Assembly (NCBI RefSeq): GCF_016107655.1
Contig: NZ_JABASX010000006.1
Location: forward strand, 124,001-188,000
Length of the DNA stretch: 64,000 nt
Direction of reading: 5' to 3'
Source: Brevibacterium antiquum
GTDB lineage: Bacteria > Actinomycetota > Actinomycetes > Actinomycetales > Brevibacteriaceae
Shown here: positions 51,753-60,844 of the stretch, in pieces
Position numbering within the stretch: the stretch's first letter is position 1
Layout of the letters: the number at the start of each line of letters is the position of its first letter
Notes under the pieces: model-generated
Told to the model about the DNA's origin: nothing
Databases searched by the model: none
The model's input: the letters and a program-made list of their open reading frames with translations, nothing else
Translations under genes and position numbers: made by a program

Positions 51753-54659
51753 TCAAATACTCGACTGTCCCACGAGATCGTCGAGTGCTTCGAGGATGTG
51801 GCGATACGGCTTCCCCGTCGCCCGTGTCATCCCGATCTCGCACGTCCGATTCGTCGAGGCGTGAACGTCCGCGCCGATCGATTCGACCTCGGCGGCTTCG
51901 TCCTTCGTCGCCGAGGCGGTGAGTTCGGGATGGAGCATGCCCCGGTCCCCCGCGAAGGCACAGCACCCCCAGGAATCGGGCACGCTGACCTCATCGGCGA
52001 TGGACCCGGCGAGCGCACTCAGATCCTCGTTGATTCCCAGCTGGGTCGAGGAGCATGTCGGGTGGAGGGTGATCAACGGCAGACGATGCTCCGTCGAGAT
52101 CACACCTCGATCCTGCAGTGCAGGGAGCAGAGTCTGTTTGGCGAAGGCCACCGCATCGATGATCTCGAATTCCTCCACTGCATCGTCACCATCGCCGCTT
52201 ACGTTGTCATCGCCGCTGTCGGTCGACCCGGTCGAGTCACCGAGGAGCACCCGCAACCCCTCCGTGCATGAGGACGCATCACAGACGACGGGGATTCGTC
52301 CACCGTCGGTGGCCTCCCACAGCTCTCTGCGGACGTACTTGCGCATCGTGGCAAATCCCTCGGCCATCCCCTTCGACTTCCACGGGGTGCCGCAGCACAA
52401 GGAGGGAATGCCCCGCGGCGTGCGCAACGAGATCCCGGCTCGTTCGCACAGGCGACGGAAGGCACCGGCAACCCCATCACCTCTGCCGCCGTCTTCGGGC
52501 CCGAACATCGTGTTCGTGCAGCTGGAGAACCACACGACGTCCGGATTCGACGCCGAGACGGCCACACGCTTAGACCCTCCGGCCGGAAGATCAGCGGAGT
52601 AGCTGGGCACAGTGTCATCACCCAGAAGTCTGCGACCGATGCCCGTGGCCGCCGCGGGCAGCTGTGTGGGCATCGCCTTCGCGGAGCTCAATGCCACTCC
52701 CCCAGCCGAGCTGACCAGCCCCCACGCTTTAGCGGCAGTGTTCCAGCCGGTCTCTTCGATCGCGTTCGTGTTCTCCTGCCGCAGCCTGCGCACAAGATCC
52801 CCGGTGTTGATGAAGACCGGGCACGCCGTCTGGCACATGCCGTCGACGGCGCAGGTGTCGATCCCGTCGTAGTCGTACTCACTGCGCAGGGTTCGGGTCA
52901 GCTCCTCGTCCCCTGCCGCCTCGGCGCGGGCGATCTCGCGTCGCAGAACGATGCGTTCGCGCGGGGTCAGCGTGAGATCGCGGCTGGGACACACGGGTTC
53001 GCAGTACCCGCATTCGACGCAGCGGTCGACCTCCGCCTCGGTGGTCGGTGTGGTCTTGAGATCGCGCAGATGCGCCTTCGGGTCGTCGCTGAGCAGGACA
53101 CCCGGGTTGAGCAGGGACTGCGGATCGACCAGCTCCTTGACCCGTGTCATCACTGCGTAGAGATCGTCACCGACCTGGCGCCTGACGAACGGTGCCATGA
53201 TCCTCCCGGTGCCGTGTTCGGCCTTGAGCGTTCCCCCACGTGAGAGGACGAGGTCGACCATCTCCTCGGTGAATGCCGCGTACCGACCGAGGTCGAAGTC
53301 CTCGCCGCCGGTTCCACTCCCGAATTCCTCGGTGATCATGAAGTGGATGTTGCCGTCCTTCGCGTGCCCGAAGATCACGGCATCGGCGTAGTCGTACTGG
53401 TCGAACAGCTCGCTCAGAGCAGTGCAGGTCTCGCCGAGGCGGTCGACCGGAACCGCAATGTCCTCAAGCAGTGCCGCGGTGCCCGAGGGACGGTTGCCGG
53501 CGACGGCTGTGAACAGCCCTTTGCGGGTATGCCACAGCGCCGAGCGCCGCCGCGGATCGATCGTGAGCTCGGCCGGTCGGCTCAGTGAGAATGCGTCGAA
53601 GACCGGCAGCGCCGCAGACACGACCCGGCCGAGGCCTTCCTCCGTCTCCTCCTGGAATTCGACGAGCAGAGCGCAGTGCGAGTCCACCTCGAGGCCACGG
53701 ATCTCCTCCGGGCACTTCTCATCGCGCTGGGCGACCCGCAGACTCGTGGCGTCGAGGAGCTCAACGGTGGCAGCACCGGTGGCGATGATCTCCGGGAGCA
53801 CCGAGGTGGCCGTGGGCAGATCGTCGAAGACGAGCAGACCTGTCGAGGCGTGGGCCATCAGCGGCACGGTGCGGAAGGTCGCCTCGGCGACGAAGGCGAG
53901 TGTCCCCTCGCTGCCGATGACCAGATGTTCGAGGATGCGCACCGGGTCATCGTGGTCGAGGAACGAGTTGAGGCCGTAGCCCATGGTGTTCTTGATGGAG
54001 TGGAGCTGCGTGATCCGCGCGACCGCCTCGGCGTCGGCCCGGATCCGATCTCGGAGTTCGAGCAGACCCGCGTGGATAGCTGGTTCCCGTCTCCGCAGCT
54101 GCCCATCAGCGTCTGCCGCCGAGGTGTCGAGAACGGTTCCGCTGGGAAGGACGAGCACGGCCGAATCAAGCGTCCGATAGCTGTTCGCTTCGATCCCGCA
54201 GGCCATGCCGGAGGAGTTATTGGCGACGACTCCGCCGATGGTGCAGGCGATCTCACTGGCCGGGTCCGGCCCCAGTTTGCGCCCATGCCGCAGCAGCCGC
54301 GCGTTCACAGCCCTGACCACGGCCCCGGGTCCGCAGCGGACCCGGGCACCGTCGTCGAGGACGTCGATGTCCCTGAAATGCCTTCTCGTGTCGACGAGCA
54401 CTCCGTCCGAGACGGACTGCCCGGACAGGCTGGTCCCACCGGAGCGGAAGGTCATCGGCACCCCGCTCCGCCGTGAGGCCGAGAACAGTGCCGCCACCTC
54501 CTCACGGTTCCTCGGCTTCACCACGGCCTGCGGTGTCAGCAGGTAGTGGGAAGCGTCGTGTGCGGCGGCCAGCCGGTCGCTGGCGCGGGCGCCGACCTCA
54601 TCAGCTGCGGCCCGCAGATGATCGATGAGTCCCGTGTCGGCGGGAGAAAGCAGGGACAT
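51753..54659 (-). CDS. FAD-linked oxidase fused to Fe-S/CCG domains (D-lactate dehydrogenase-like)
   Basis: The 968-residue protein has a PCMH FAD domain (MTFRSGGTSLSGQSVSDG near residue 75, NNSSGMACGIEANSY near 150) and the FAD C-terminal domain with GHAKDGNIHFMI and LKAEHGTGRIMAPFV. Two ferredoxin-like clusters follow (CVECGYCEPVCPS and CAVDGMCQTACPV), then CCG-type segments (IPSLCCGTPW and WGCCAFAG). It is very close in architecture to the gene at 18969 but diverged in sequence, and the Fe-S domain here has two complete 4Fe-4S motifs. D-lactate is the likeliest substrate. Electrons go to quinone or a cytochrome. Confidence 0.88.
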   Translation of the reverse strand: MSLLSPADTGLIDHLRAAADEVGARASDRLAAAHDASHYLLTPQAVVKPRNREEVAALFSASRRSGVPMTFRSGGTSLSGQSVSDGVLVDTRRHFRDIDVLDDGARVRCGPGAVVRAVNARLLRHGRKLGPDPASEIACTIGGVVANNSSGMACGIEANSYRTLDSAVLVLPSGTVLDTSAADADGQLRRREPAIHAGLLELRDRIRADAEAVARITQLHSIKNTMGYGLNSFLDHDDPVRILEHLVIGSEGTLAFVAEATFRTVPLMAHASTGLLVFDDLPTATSVLPEIIATGAATVELLDATSLRVAQRDEKCPEEIRGLEVDSHCALLVEFQEETEEGLGRVVSAALPVFDAFSLSRPAELTIDPRRRSALWHTRKGLFTAVAGNRPSGTAALLEDIAVPVDRLGETCTALSELFDQYDYADAVIFGHAKDGNIHFMITEEFGSGTGGEDFDLGRYAAFTEEMVDLVLSRGGTLKAEHGTGRIMAPFVRRQVGDDLYAVMTRVKELVDPQSLLNPGVLLSDDPKAHLRDLKTTPTTEAEVDRCVECGYCEPVCPSRDLTLTPRERIVLRREIARAEAAGDEELTRTLRSEYDYDGIDTCAVDGMCQTACPVFINTGDLVRRLRQENTNAIEETGWNTAAKAWGLVSSAGGVALSSAKAMPTQLPAAATGIGRRLLGDDTVPSYSADLPAGGSKRVAVSASNPDVVWFSSCTNTMFGPEDGGRGDGVAGAFRRLCERAGISLRTPRGIPSLCCGTPWKSKGMAEGFATMRKYVRRELWEATDGGRIPVVCDASSCTEGLRVLLGDSTGSTDSGDDNVSGDGDDAVEEFEIIDAVAFAKQTLLPALQDRGVISTEHRLPLITLHPTCSSTQLGINEDLSALAGSIADEVSVPDSWGCCAFAGDRGMLHPELTASATKDEAAEVESIGADVHASTNRTCEIGMTRATGKPYRHILEALDDLVGQSSI

Positions 54660-54670
54660 GTGGTTCCTTC

Positions 54671-56275
54671 CTAAAGCTGCTGAGTCCGCAGCTGTTCGGC
54701 GATGTATTCCGCCTGCCGGATCGCCAGTGCGACGATGGTCAGAGTCGGATTGGCCGCCGCGCTTGAGGTGAAGACCGAACCGTCGGAGATGAAGAGGTTC
54801 TTCACATCATGGGAGCGGCCCCATTTGTCGACCACACCGTCCTCAGGTCGTTCGCTCATTCTCGCAGTGCCCAGATTGTGCGTCGACGGATACGGCGGTG
54901 TCCGATGCGAGGTCTGTGCCCCGACCGCCCTGTAGACGCTCTCACCTGCAGCGTAGGCGTGTTCGCGCATTGCCAGGTCGTTGACGTGATCGTCGTAGTG
55001 GACGTTCGGTACGGGAAGACCGTACTGGTCCTTGACCGTGGTGTTCAGTGTGATCCGGTTGGACTCCTGCGGCAGGTCCTCTCCGACGATCCACATGCCG
55101 GCCGTGTTGAGGTAGCGATCCATGAGCGCGGCGAAGTCAGGACCCCAGGCGCCGGGCTCGACGAATGCCGACATGAAGGCCGGGCCCAGCGAGATCGTCT
55201 CCATGTAGTAGCCTCCTGCGAATCCGCGGTCGGGATCGTGGATCGACTCATCGGCGATGACGCCGGCCATGGTCTCACCCCGGTACATTCGCACGGGCTT
55301 GTCGAAGTGCCCCCACACTGTCCCGGTGAGGTGGCGCATGTAGTTTCGCCCCACCTGTCCCGAGGAGTTCGCGAGCCCGTCGGGGAAGCTCGGTGTGCCC
55401 GAGAGGAGCAGCAGCCTGGGCGTTTCGATCGAGTTTCCGGCCACGCACACCAGCTTGGCGGCCTGACGCTGCAGATTTCCTTCCCCGTCGAGGTAGAGGA
55501 CAGCGTCGGCGTTCCCTTCTGAATCATGGGTGATCTGGACGGCCTGAGAATCGGGACGGAGATCGAGCAGGCCCGTCTCCGCTGCTCGTGGGATCTCTCT
55601 GACCAGGGTCGACCATTTCGACTTGTTCTTGTCTCCCTGGAAGTTGAAGCCATCCTGGATCGAAGCGGGACGGCCATCGTATTCCTCGGCATTGGTGGCA
55701 TAGGGGCCGGTGGCGTAGTAGCGGTACCCGACCTCCTTGGCGCCGTTGGCGAAGACCTTGTAGTTGTTGTTCGCCGGCAGGGGCGGACGTCCGTGGACGT
55801 GAGTCGAACCCATCGATTTCTCGGCTCGGTCGTAGTACGGAGCCATCTCCGCGAGCGTGATCGGCCAGTCGAGGAGATTGGCTCCCTCGATGCGTCCGTA
55901 GGCACTGCGGGCACGGAACTCATGATTCTTGAAACGCGGGGTGGCTCCGGACCAGTGGGTCGTCGTGCCTCCGACGGCTTTGACGATCCATGCCGGCAGG
56001 TTGGGGAAGTCCTGCGCGATTCGCCACGATCCGGTCGTCGTCCGCGGATCCAGCCAGGCCATCTGGTTGAACGCTTCCCATTCGTTGTTGACGTAATCGT
56101 CATGTCCCAGATGGGGACCTGCTTCGAGGACGACGACGGGAATTCCCTTGGCCGTCAGCTCATACGCGAGCGTGCCACCTCCGGCGCCTGACCCGATGAT
56201 GACGACTGCCTCGTCGTTCTGGTCGATGCTGTAGCCGGTGACACTGCCACCGGACGCTGGTTTCGCTGCCATCAT
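54671..56275 (-). CDS. GMC-family oxidoreductase, gluconate-2-dehydrogenase-type large subunit
   Basis: The 534-residue protein has the FAD motif VVIIGSGAGGGTLAYELTAKG (residues 23-43), the AVGGTTTHWSGATPRF segment, and the C-terminal GMC histidine region STHNLGTARM with ISDGSVFTSSAAANPTLTI. Such flavoproteins oxidise sugars or sugar acids such as gluconate. The ATGATG start overlaps the stop of the small-subunit gene. No cytochrome c subunit gene follows, so the electron acceptor is open. There is no obvious signal peptide. Confidence 0.88.
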   Translation of the reverse strand: MMAAKPASGGSVTGYSIDQNDEAVVIIGSGAGGGTLAYELTAKGIPVVVLEAGPHLGHDDYVNNEWEAFNQMAWLDPRTTTGSWRIAQDFPNLPAWIVKAVGGTTTHWSGATPRFKNHEFRARSAYGRIEGANLLDWPITLAEMAPYYDRAEKSMGSTHVHGRPPLPANNNYKVFANGAKEVGYRYYATGPYATNAEEYDGRPASIQDGFNFQGDKNKSKWSTLVREIPRAAETGLLDLRPDSQAVQITHDSEGNADAVLYLDGEGNLQRQAAKLVCVAGNSIETPRLLLLSGTPSFPDGLANSSGQVGRNYMRHLTGTVWGHFDKPVRMYRGETMAGVIADESIHDPDRGFAGGYYMETISLGPAFMSAFVEPGAWGPDFAALMDRYLNTAGMWIVGEDLPQESNRITLNTTVKDQYGLPVPNVHYDDHVNDLAMREHAYAAGESVYRAVGAQTSHRTPPYPSTHNLGTARMSERPEDGVVDKWGRSHDVKNLFISDGSVFTSSAAANPTLTIVALAIRQAEYIAEQLRTQQL

Positions 56276-56847
56276 CTCTTCACCTCGCCCATGTCGGCCT
56301 GCTCAGCGCTCGGCTGATTCGTCGATTCGTCTGCCACGTTGACCGTCTGCGGTCCCAGGTGCGCACCTGGGCCGAGTTCTGGCAGGTCCTCGCCTTCCGG
56401 ATAGAGGATGCGCGGTTCGGGCAGCCAGTCCAGATCGTTGAATCCTCGATGGACATAGCCGCCGAGGTCGAACGACGGACCTTGGTATCCCAGGATCTCC
56501 CACACCTCTTCGTCGTCGTAGAGGCCGAGTGCCGCGGTGCGGCGAACGAATCCGAAGAACTCCGTGCCTTCGACCCGGCGCAGCACCCGCAGGGCTTCGT
56601 CGTCACCCAGTGAGCAGAAGCTCTTGTCCGAGAGCTGATCAAGTGACTGCAGACCCTGGATCAGTGCCACCCGGAACCAGGTCTCAGCGTCGGCTTCGAC
56701 GAGGATCTTGTCGGCGGTCCGTTCATAGGGTCCATCGGGAAAATTCTCATGTGGAAACGCCACACGCAGAACTCTGACGAGTGTTCGCCGAGCTTCATCG
56801 GTCATCTCCATCGCATTCAGCGACGGAAATTTGGCGGGGAATGCCAT
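56272..56847 (-). CDS. Gluconate 2-dehydrogenase subunit 3 family protein
   Basis: The 191-residue protein is helical and carries the subunit-3 patterns RVLRVAFPHENFPDGPYERTADKI, LQSLDQLSDKSF and FFGFVRRTAALGLYDDEEVWEILGYQGPSF. In characterised complexes this subunit carries a Tat signal that exports the large subunit. Here no twin-arginine signal is seen at the N terminus, so the complex may stay in the cytosol. It is coupled to the GMC gene by overlapping codons and divergent from an IclR regulator. Confidence 0.85.
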   Translation of the reverse strand: MAFPAKFPSLNAMEMTDEARRTLVRVLRVAFPHENFPDGPYERTADKILVEADAETWFRVALIQGLQSLDQLSDKSFCSLGDDEALRVLRRVEGTEFFGFVRRTAALGLYDDEEVWEILGYQGPSFDLGGYVHRGFNDLDWLPEPRILYPEGEDLPELGPGAHLGPQTVNVADESTNQPSAEQADMGEVKR

Positions 56848-56997
56848 CTGGTGCTCCTTTGCTCCTCTTCTGGTGTCCCGGTGCTGATATCTCGCTGATC
56901 CCGGGCACCTTTGCCGAACCGGTCACAAGCAACCTATGTGATCCGTAACACCAGCCGCTATCCTTATTCTCGCGAGGCGATAATCATAGGAGCGCAA

Positions 56998-57768
56998 ATG
57001 TCGAATAGTGCCGTCATCCATCGGACCTTCTCCGTGCTCGAGGCGGTGTCCGCTTCCGGCAGCGCCTCGGCGAAGACCGTGGCCAACCGTCTGGAGATCC
57101 CTCTTCCCACGGTGTATCGCCTGCTCCACGAACTCGAAGACTGCAACTACCTCGTCTATCTCAAGGAAGACAAGTGCTTCGAGCTCGGGCCGAAGTGCTT
57201 TGAACTCGGGCTCTCCTTTCAGCAGCGTCTCGTTGCACCGCACCCCATCCGCCAGATCACCGATGAGCTTCATCGCAGTCTGGGCACGGCCGCCTATTTC
57301 GCGATCTATCGTGGGTCGGACATTCTGCTCACCTACTCCTCCGACTGCGAGAAGCATCCGCGGCTCCGTCCCTTGCGCTTCGGCTTCCATGAGGCTGCCC
57401 ACGCGACTGCCTTCGGCAAGATCCTGCTCTCGGCCATGCCCGAGGCTCAGCGCACCGAGTACCTGGACGCGCGTGGAATGCAGGTGCTCACTCCACATAC
57501 GATCGTGCGGCGAGATCTTCTCGACATCCACCTGGAAGAGGTGGCCACCAGAGGCATCGCATGGGAACACGACGAGTTCCTGCCACGGCAGACCTGCGCC
57601 GCGGTTCCCGTCCGCAACGGCACCGGCATGCAGGTCGGGGCGATCGCTGTGAGCACCCCGTCGAGCAAGGCGAACGGACGGATGCAGGTACTCGAGTCGA
57701 CCCTGCGTCAGCATGCCGGGCTGTGTTCGAGGTATCTGCGCGGCGGCACCCATCGAGAGGCCTCCTGA
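56998..57768 (+). CDS. IclR-family transcriptional regulator
   Basis: The 256-residue protein starts at ATG 56998, six bases after AGGAG. A frame running 29 codons further upstream has no ribosome site. The winged helix lies in ASAKTVANRLEIPLPTVYRLLHEL (about residues 24-47), and the effector domain contains HATAFGKILLSAMP and GIAWEHDEFLPRQTCAAVPV. It is divergent from the gluconate-dehydrogenase-like genes and is followed by the SDR gene, so it probably controls both. A TTCTC-N7-GAGAA inverted repeat at 57784-57800, upstream of the SDR, is a weak operator candidate. Confidence 0.85.
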   Translation: MSNSAVIHRTFSVLEAVSASGSASAKTVANRLEIPLPTVYRLLHELEDCNYLVYLKEDKCFELGPKCFELGLSFQQRLVAPHPIRQITDELHRSLGTAAYFAIYRGSDILLTYSSDCEKHPRLRPLRFGFHEAAHATAFGKILLSAMPEAQRTEYLDARGMQVLTPHTIVRRDLLDIHLEEVATRGIAWEHDEFLPRQTCAAVPVRNGTGMQVGAIAVSTPSSKANGRMQVLESTLRQHAGLCSRYLRGGTHREAS

Positions 57769-57877
57769 GGCGCCGATTTCAGTTTCTCGTCACATGAGAA
57801 CGCCTGTATTCTCTTCGGTCCGTTCCCACACAGACTGATCGTGCTCACTCAAGGACGAGACACGAAGGGGTACAACT

Positions 57878-58663
57878 ATGAGCACGACCAACAGCATCGC
57901 CGTCGTCACAGGATCAGCACGAGGAATCGGCCAAGGCATCGCACAGCGCCTCGGCGCCGACGGACATCACGTCATCGTGGCCGACCTTCCCACAATGCAG
58001 GAGGGAGTACAGGAAACGGTATCGACCATCGAAGCCGCCGGCGGCAAGGCCACCGGAGCCGAAGTCGACGTCACCGATCAGGCCTCGGTGGAAGCACTCG
58101 TGGCCACCGCCGTCGAGGTGGGCGGAAAGCTCGACGTCTTCGTGGCCAATGCCGGCATCGCTCAGGTCGAACCCCTCATCGACTACTCGAAAGAGGATTT
58201 CGAGAAGATCCTCAACGTCAACATCACCGGCGTATTCCTGTCCTACCAGGCCGCTGCCAAGCAGATGATCGAACAGGGCAACGGCGGAAAGATCATCGGC
58301 GCCGCATCGATCGTCGCCTTCCGCCCGTTCGCACTGCTCTCACCCTATTCGGCCACGAAGTGGGCTGTGCGCGGACTGACGCAGGGTGCCGCGATGGAAT
58401 GGGCGAAACACGGGATCACCGTCAACGCCTACGGACCAGGCATTGTGGGAACCTCGATGTGGGATCTCATCGATGAGAAGCTCGGAGAACAGGAGGGATT
58501 GGCCAAAGGGGAAGCAATCAAGAAGTACGCGGGAGACATCCTTCTCGGACGTGTATCAGTTCCCGAGGATGTCGCGAACCTCGTGTCGTTCCTCTCCAGC
58601 GAGGACTCGGACTACATCACCGGCCAGACCATGCTCGTCGACGGCGGCATGCAGTTCTCCTGA
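57878..58663 (+). CDS. Short-chain dehydrogenase/reductase
   Basis: The 261-residue classical SDR has [12 protein letters not shown] at the cofactor site, VANAGIAQ, the catalytic Ser in GAASIVAF, and YSATK. The closing [13 protein letters not shown] is present. The pattern of TGSARGIG and the length resemble diacetyl/acetoin reductases and sugar or polyol dehydrogenases. An ATG behind AAGGGG gives the start. Its position between the IclR gene and the ABM protein suggests a role in the sugar-acid oxidation unit divergent from it. Confidence 0.88.
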   Translation: MSTTNSIAVVTGSARGIGQGIAQRLGADGHHVIVADLPTMQEGVQETVSTIEAAGGKATGAEVDVTDQASVEALVATAVEVGGKLDVFVANAGIAQVEPLIDYSKEDFEKILNVNITGVFLSYQAAAKQMIEQGNGGKIIGAASIVAFRPFALLSPYSATKWAVRGLTQGAAMEWAKHGITVNAYGPGIVGTSMWDLIDEKLGEQEGLAKGEAIKKYAGDILLGRVSVPEDVANLVSFLSSEDSDYITGQTMLVDGGMQFS

Positions 58664-58736
58664 GACACACCGCACCTCAACCAGCACCAGTGTCGGCGAA
58701 GACCCCGCCGACCCAATCAGCTACGAAAGGATCCAC

Positions 58737-59066
58737 ATGATTTTCATCGTCGTCAAGTTCCAGGTCAAGCCCGAGAAGGCCGAGGAATGGCCGCAGATCA
58801 CCAAGGAGTTCACCGAGGCGACACGAGCCGAGCCAGGAAACAAATGGTTCGACTGGTCACGCAGCCTCGACGACCCCAATGAGTACGTGCTCGTCGAAGC
58901 CTTCGATGACGACGCTGCCGAAGCGCACGTGAAGTCCGACCACTTCCAGAAGGCGACCGCAGACGGCGGACCGATGAACAGCGCCCTCGTGTCCACTCCG
59001 AAGATCATCTCTCGCCAGATCGACGGTGAGGGCTGGGACGAGATGGGAGAGCTTCAGGTCAGCTGA
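58737..59066 (+). CDS. Antibiotic-biosynthesis-monooxygenase (ABM) domain protein
   Basis: The 109-residue protein has the ABM dimeric ferredoxin-like fold pattern: IVVKFQVKPEKAEEWPQI, FTEATRAEPGNKWFDWSRS, YVLVEAFDDDAAEAHVKSDHF. It is like YgiN-type quinol monooxygenases but may have no catalytic role. AAAGGA lies five bases upstream of the ATG at 58737. It follows the SDR by 73 bases on the same strand, and a hairpin terminator ends the unit. Confidence 0.85.
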   Translation: MIFIVVKFQVKPEKAEEWPQITKEFTEATRAEPGNKWFDWSRSLDDPNEYVLVEAFDDDAAEAHVKSDHFQKATADGGPMNSALVSTPKIISRQIDGEGWDEMGELQVS

Positions 59067-59076
59067 CCCCTGCTGG

Positions 59077-59115
59077 TCTCCCGACACAGAGCCCCGACGC
59101 CCCTGTGTCGGGAGA
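59077..59115. terminator. Hairpin between the convergent ABM and amidohydrolase genes
   Basis: A perfect 13-base-pair stem (TCTCCCGACACAG at 59077-59089 with 59103-59115) encloses a 13-base loop, 10 bases after the ABM stop codon. Confidence 0.7.
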
Positions 59116-59206
59116 TCAGGCTCGGGCCTTCGACCCCGGCAGATAGCCAGCTTGCTTCTCCACCCGCTCATCGAGAATCGCAGCGCGCTGCTTCAAGCCC
59201 GACGCG

Positions 59207-60844
59207 TCATGCGCGATGCGTGATGATGCCATCGGAGACCGTCAGCAGCACCTTCCCATGCCCCAGATCCTCCGGTGCGGCCACGAGCGGGTCGACGTCG
59301 AGGACGGCGAAGGTCGCCGCTCGTCCCACTGCAAGGTACCCGCCTTCTTCTCCGATCGCAGCGAACGGCTCAGTCGTGTACCCGGCCAGCGCCTCGGCGG
59401 GGCTCAGTCCCTGCTCGGGAAGCACGGGTGCAACGTCGGAGTCCTCGACCGGGCGGCGCAACTGGGCATCGGCCATGATCGGCAGTGCCGCGAACGGGGC
59501 GACCGGGTAGTCGGAGCCCAGCGCCAGTACTCCCCCGGCGTCGATGACGTCGCGGGTGCACCACGCACGTGCGGCGCGCACCTCGCCGAGGCGCTGCGAC
59601 CAGTCGTCGCTGCCGTCTGCTGCTGTGTAATGGGTGCAGTGGGTCGGCTGCATGCTCGCCGCGATTCCCGCCGCACCCAGCTGGTCGATGACGTCCTTGG
59701 CCACAGATTCGATGTGCTCGATCCGGTGCTGCACTCCGGTGCTGGGCAGTGCCGCCAGGGTTTCGACGACCTCACGGATGCCTCGTTCCCCGATCGCGTG
59801 GGTCGCCGTGGGCACTCCCTCTGCGTTGAGTTCGCACACACGAGTCGCGTAGTCATCGATGGCGCCCCACGCCGAGGTGGTCGACTCACCTTTCGAGTCC
59901 GGCGTTTCGAGCCAGGCGGTTCCGCCTTCGACCGTGCCGTCGATGAAGAGCTTCACTCCCCCGATCTGCCACCGGTCGCCGCCTTGGCCCTGGGACTCGA
60001 TGAGCTCAGCTACTTCGGCGTCGGTCGTCGTCGGAGCACACCAGGGCGAGAACCTGAGTTTCACCGGCAGCGGTCCTCGCGCCTCGGCAGCAGTGAGCAG
60101 GTCGAAGGATTCGGGGTCGTTCATGTCCATGACGTGCATGGCGGCGATGCCCTGAGCCGCCATCGCGTTGAGCAGGTCGATCAGGGCGTCCACCTGCTCC
60201 TTGAAGCTCAGTGCGGGGATGATCGAGCGGATCTCCTCCATTGCCGCGAACTCCAGGAGGTGTCCGGTGGGGCGCCCCGACTCATCGACGACGACCGAGG
60301 AGTTCCCGGGATAGGTGCGCGACTCGTCGATGCCCGCTTCCGCAAGAGCGGCCTCGGAGGCGAGTGCCGAGTGGGCGTCGAAGAAGGACAGGAAGGTCTT
60401 CGTCTCTGCTCCGAGAGCACGGTGGATTACGGCATTCGTGATGGCCTCATCAGCGAAGGCGTTGGGGTCAAGCCCCCAGCCCAGCACCCACTCGCCCGGG
60501 CCCAGGTCGGCAGCTTCCGCACGGAGGGCCTCAGCGACCTGGTCCTGGTTCCGGCAGGTGGTGAGGTCGACACCTCGGGTCATCGACAGGCTCATGATCG
60601 GGTGTGCGTGCGCATCGGTGAACGCGGGCACGATCGTCCCCCGAACGTCGATGATCTCAGTCGCCGAGGTGGCCAGTGCCTCGATCTCGGATCGTGTGCC
60701 CATTGCCGTGATCAGTCCACTTGCCACAGCAATCGCTGAGACACCCCCGGTGGGGTCGTTCTCACTGTCGTTGCCTGCGTTCGAGTTCATCGTGTGCACG
60801 TTGTTCGCGCGGACGATGATCTCCGGGATGGTTCCTGCGCTCAC
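59207..60844 (-). CDS. Amidohydrolase (YtcJ-like)
   Basis: The 545-residue metallo-amidohydrolase has the N-terminal zinc site TDAHAHP, the strand LDVLGW-type FGWGLDPN, IGGVKLFIDGTVEGGTAWLE with the carboxylated-lysine position, HAIGERGI, HRIEHIES and ALGSDYPV. This is the YtcJ-like pattern. GTG 60844 overlaps the TGA of the permease gene (GTGA), so the pair is coupled. An earlier frame extends into the permease gene and is rejected. The substrate is probably an amide or cyclic amide that the permease imports. Confidence 0.88.
   Translation of the reverse strand: MSAGTIPEIIVRANNVHTMNSNAGNDSENDPTGGVSAIAVASGLITAMGTRSEIEALATSATEIIDVRGTIVPAFTDAHAHPIMSLSMTRGVDLTTCRNQDQVAEALRAEAADLGPGEWVLGWGLDPNAFADEAITNAVIHRALGAETKTFLSFFDAHSALASEAALAEAGIDESRTYPGNSSVVVDESGRPTGHLLEFAAMEEIRSIIPALSFKEQVDALIDLLNAMAAQGIAAMHVMDMNDPESFDLLTAAEARGPLPVKLRFSPWCAPTTTDAEVAELIESQGQGGDRWQIGGVKLFIDGTVEGGTAWLETPDSKGESTTSAWGAIDDYATRVCELNAEGVPTATHAIGERGIREVVETLAALPSTGVQHRIEHIESVAKDVIDQLGAAGIAASMQPTHCTHYTAADGSDDWSQRLGEVRAARAWCTRDVIDAGGVLALGSDYPVAPFAALPIMADAQLRRPVEDSDVAPVLPEQGLSPAEALAGYTTEPFAAIGEEGGYLAVGRAATFAVLDVDPLVAAPEDLGHGKVLLTVSDGIITHRA

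Noticed and set aside
53676..54476. A 266-codon open frame opposite the second FAD/Fe-S gene
   Set aside because: It is a high-G+C antisense shadow of a gene with intact motifs.
18969..54659. Two FAD/Fe-S proteins of the same length (968 residues) as a recent duplication
   Set aside because: Their sequences and Fe-S motifs differ throughout, so the equal length is coincidence and they are only distant paralogues.
59216..60739. A 507-codon open frame on the plus strand opposite the amidohydrolase gene
   Set aside because: The opposing frame has complete family motifs, and this one shows no fold and only biased composition.
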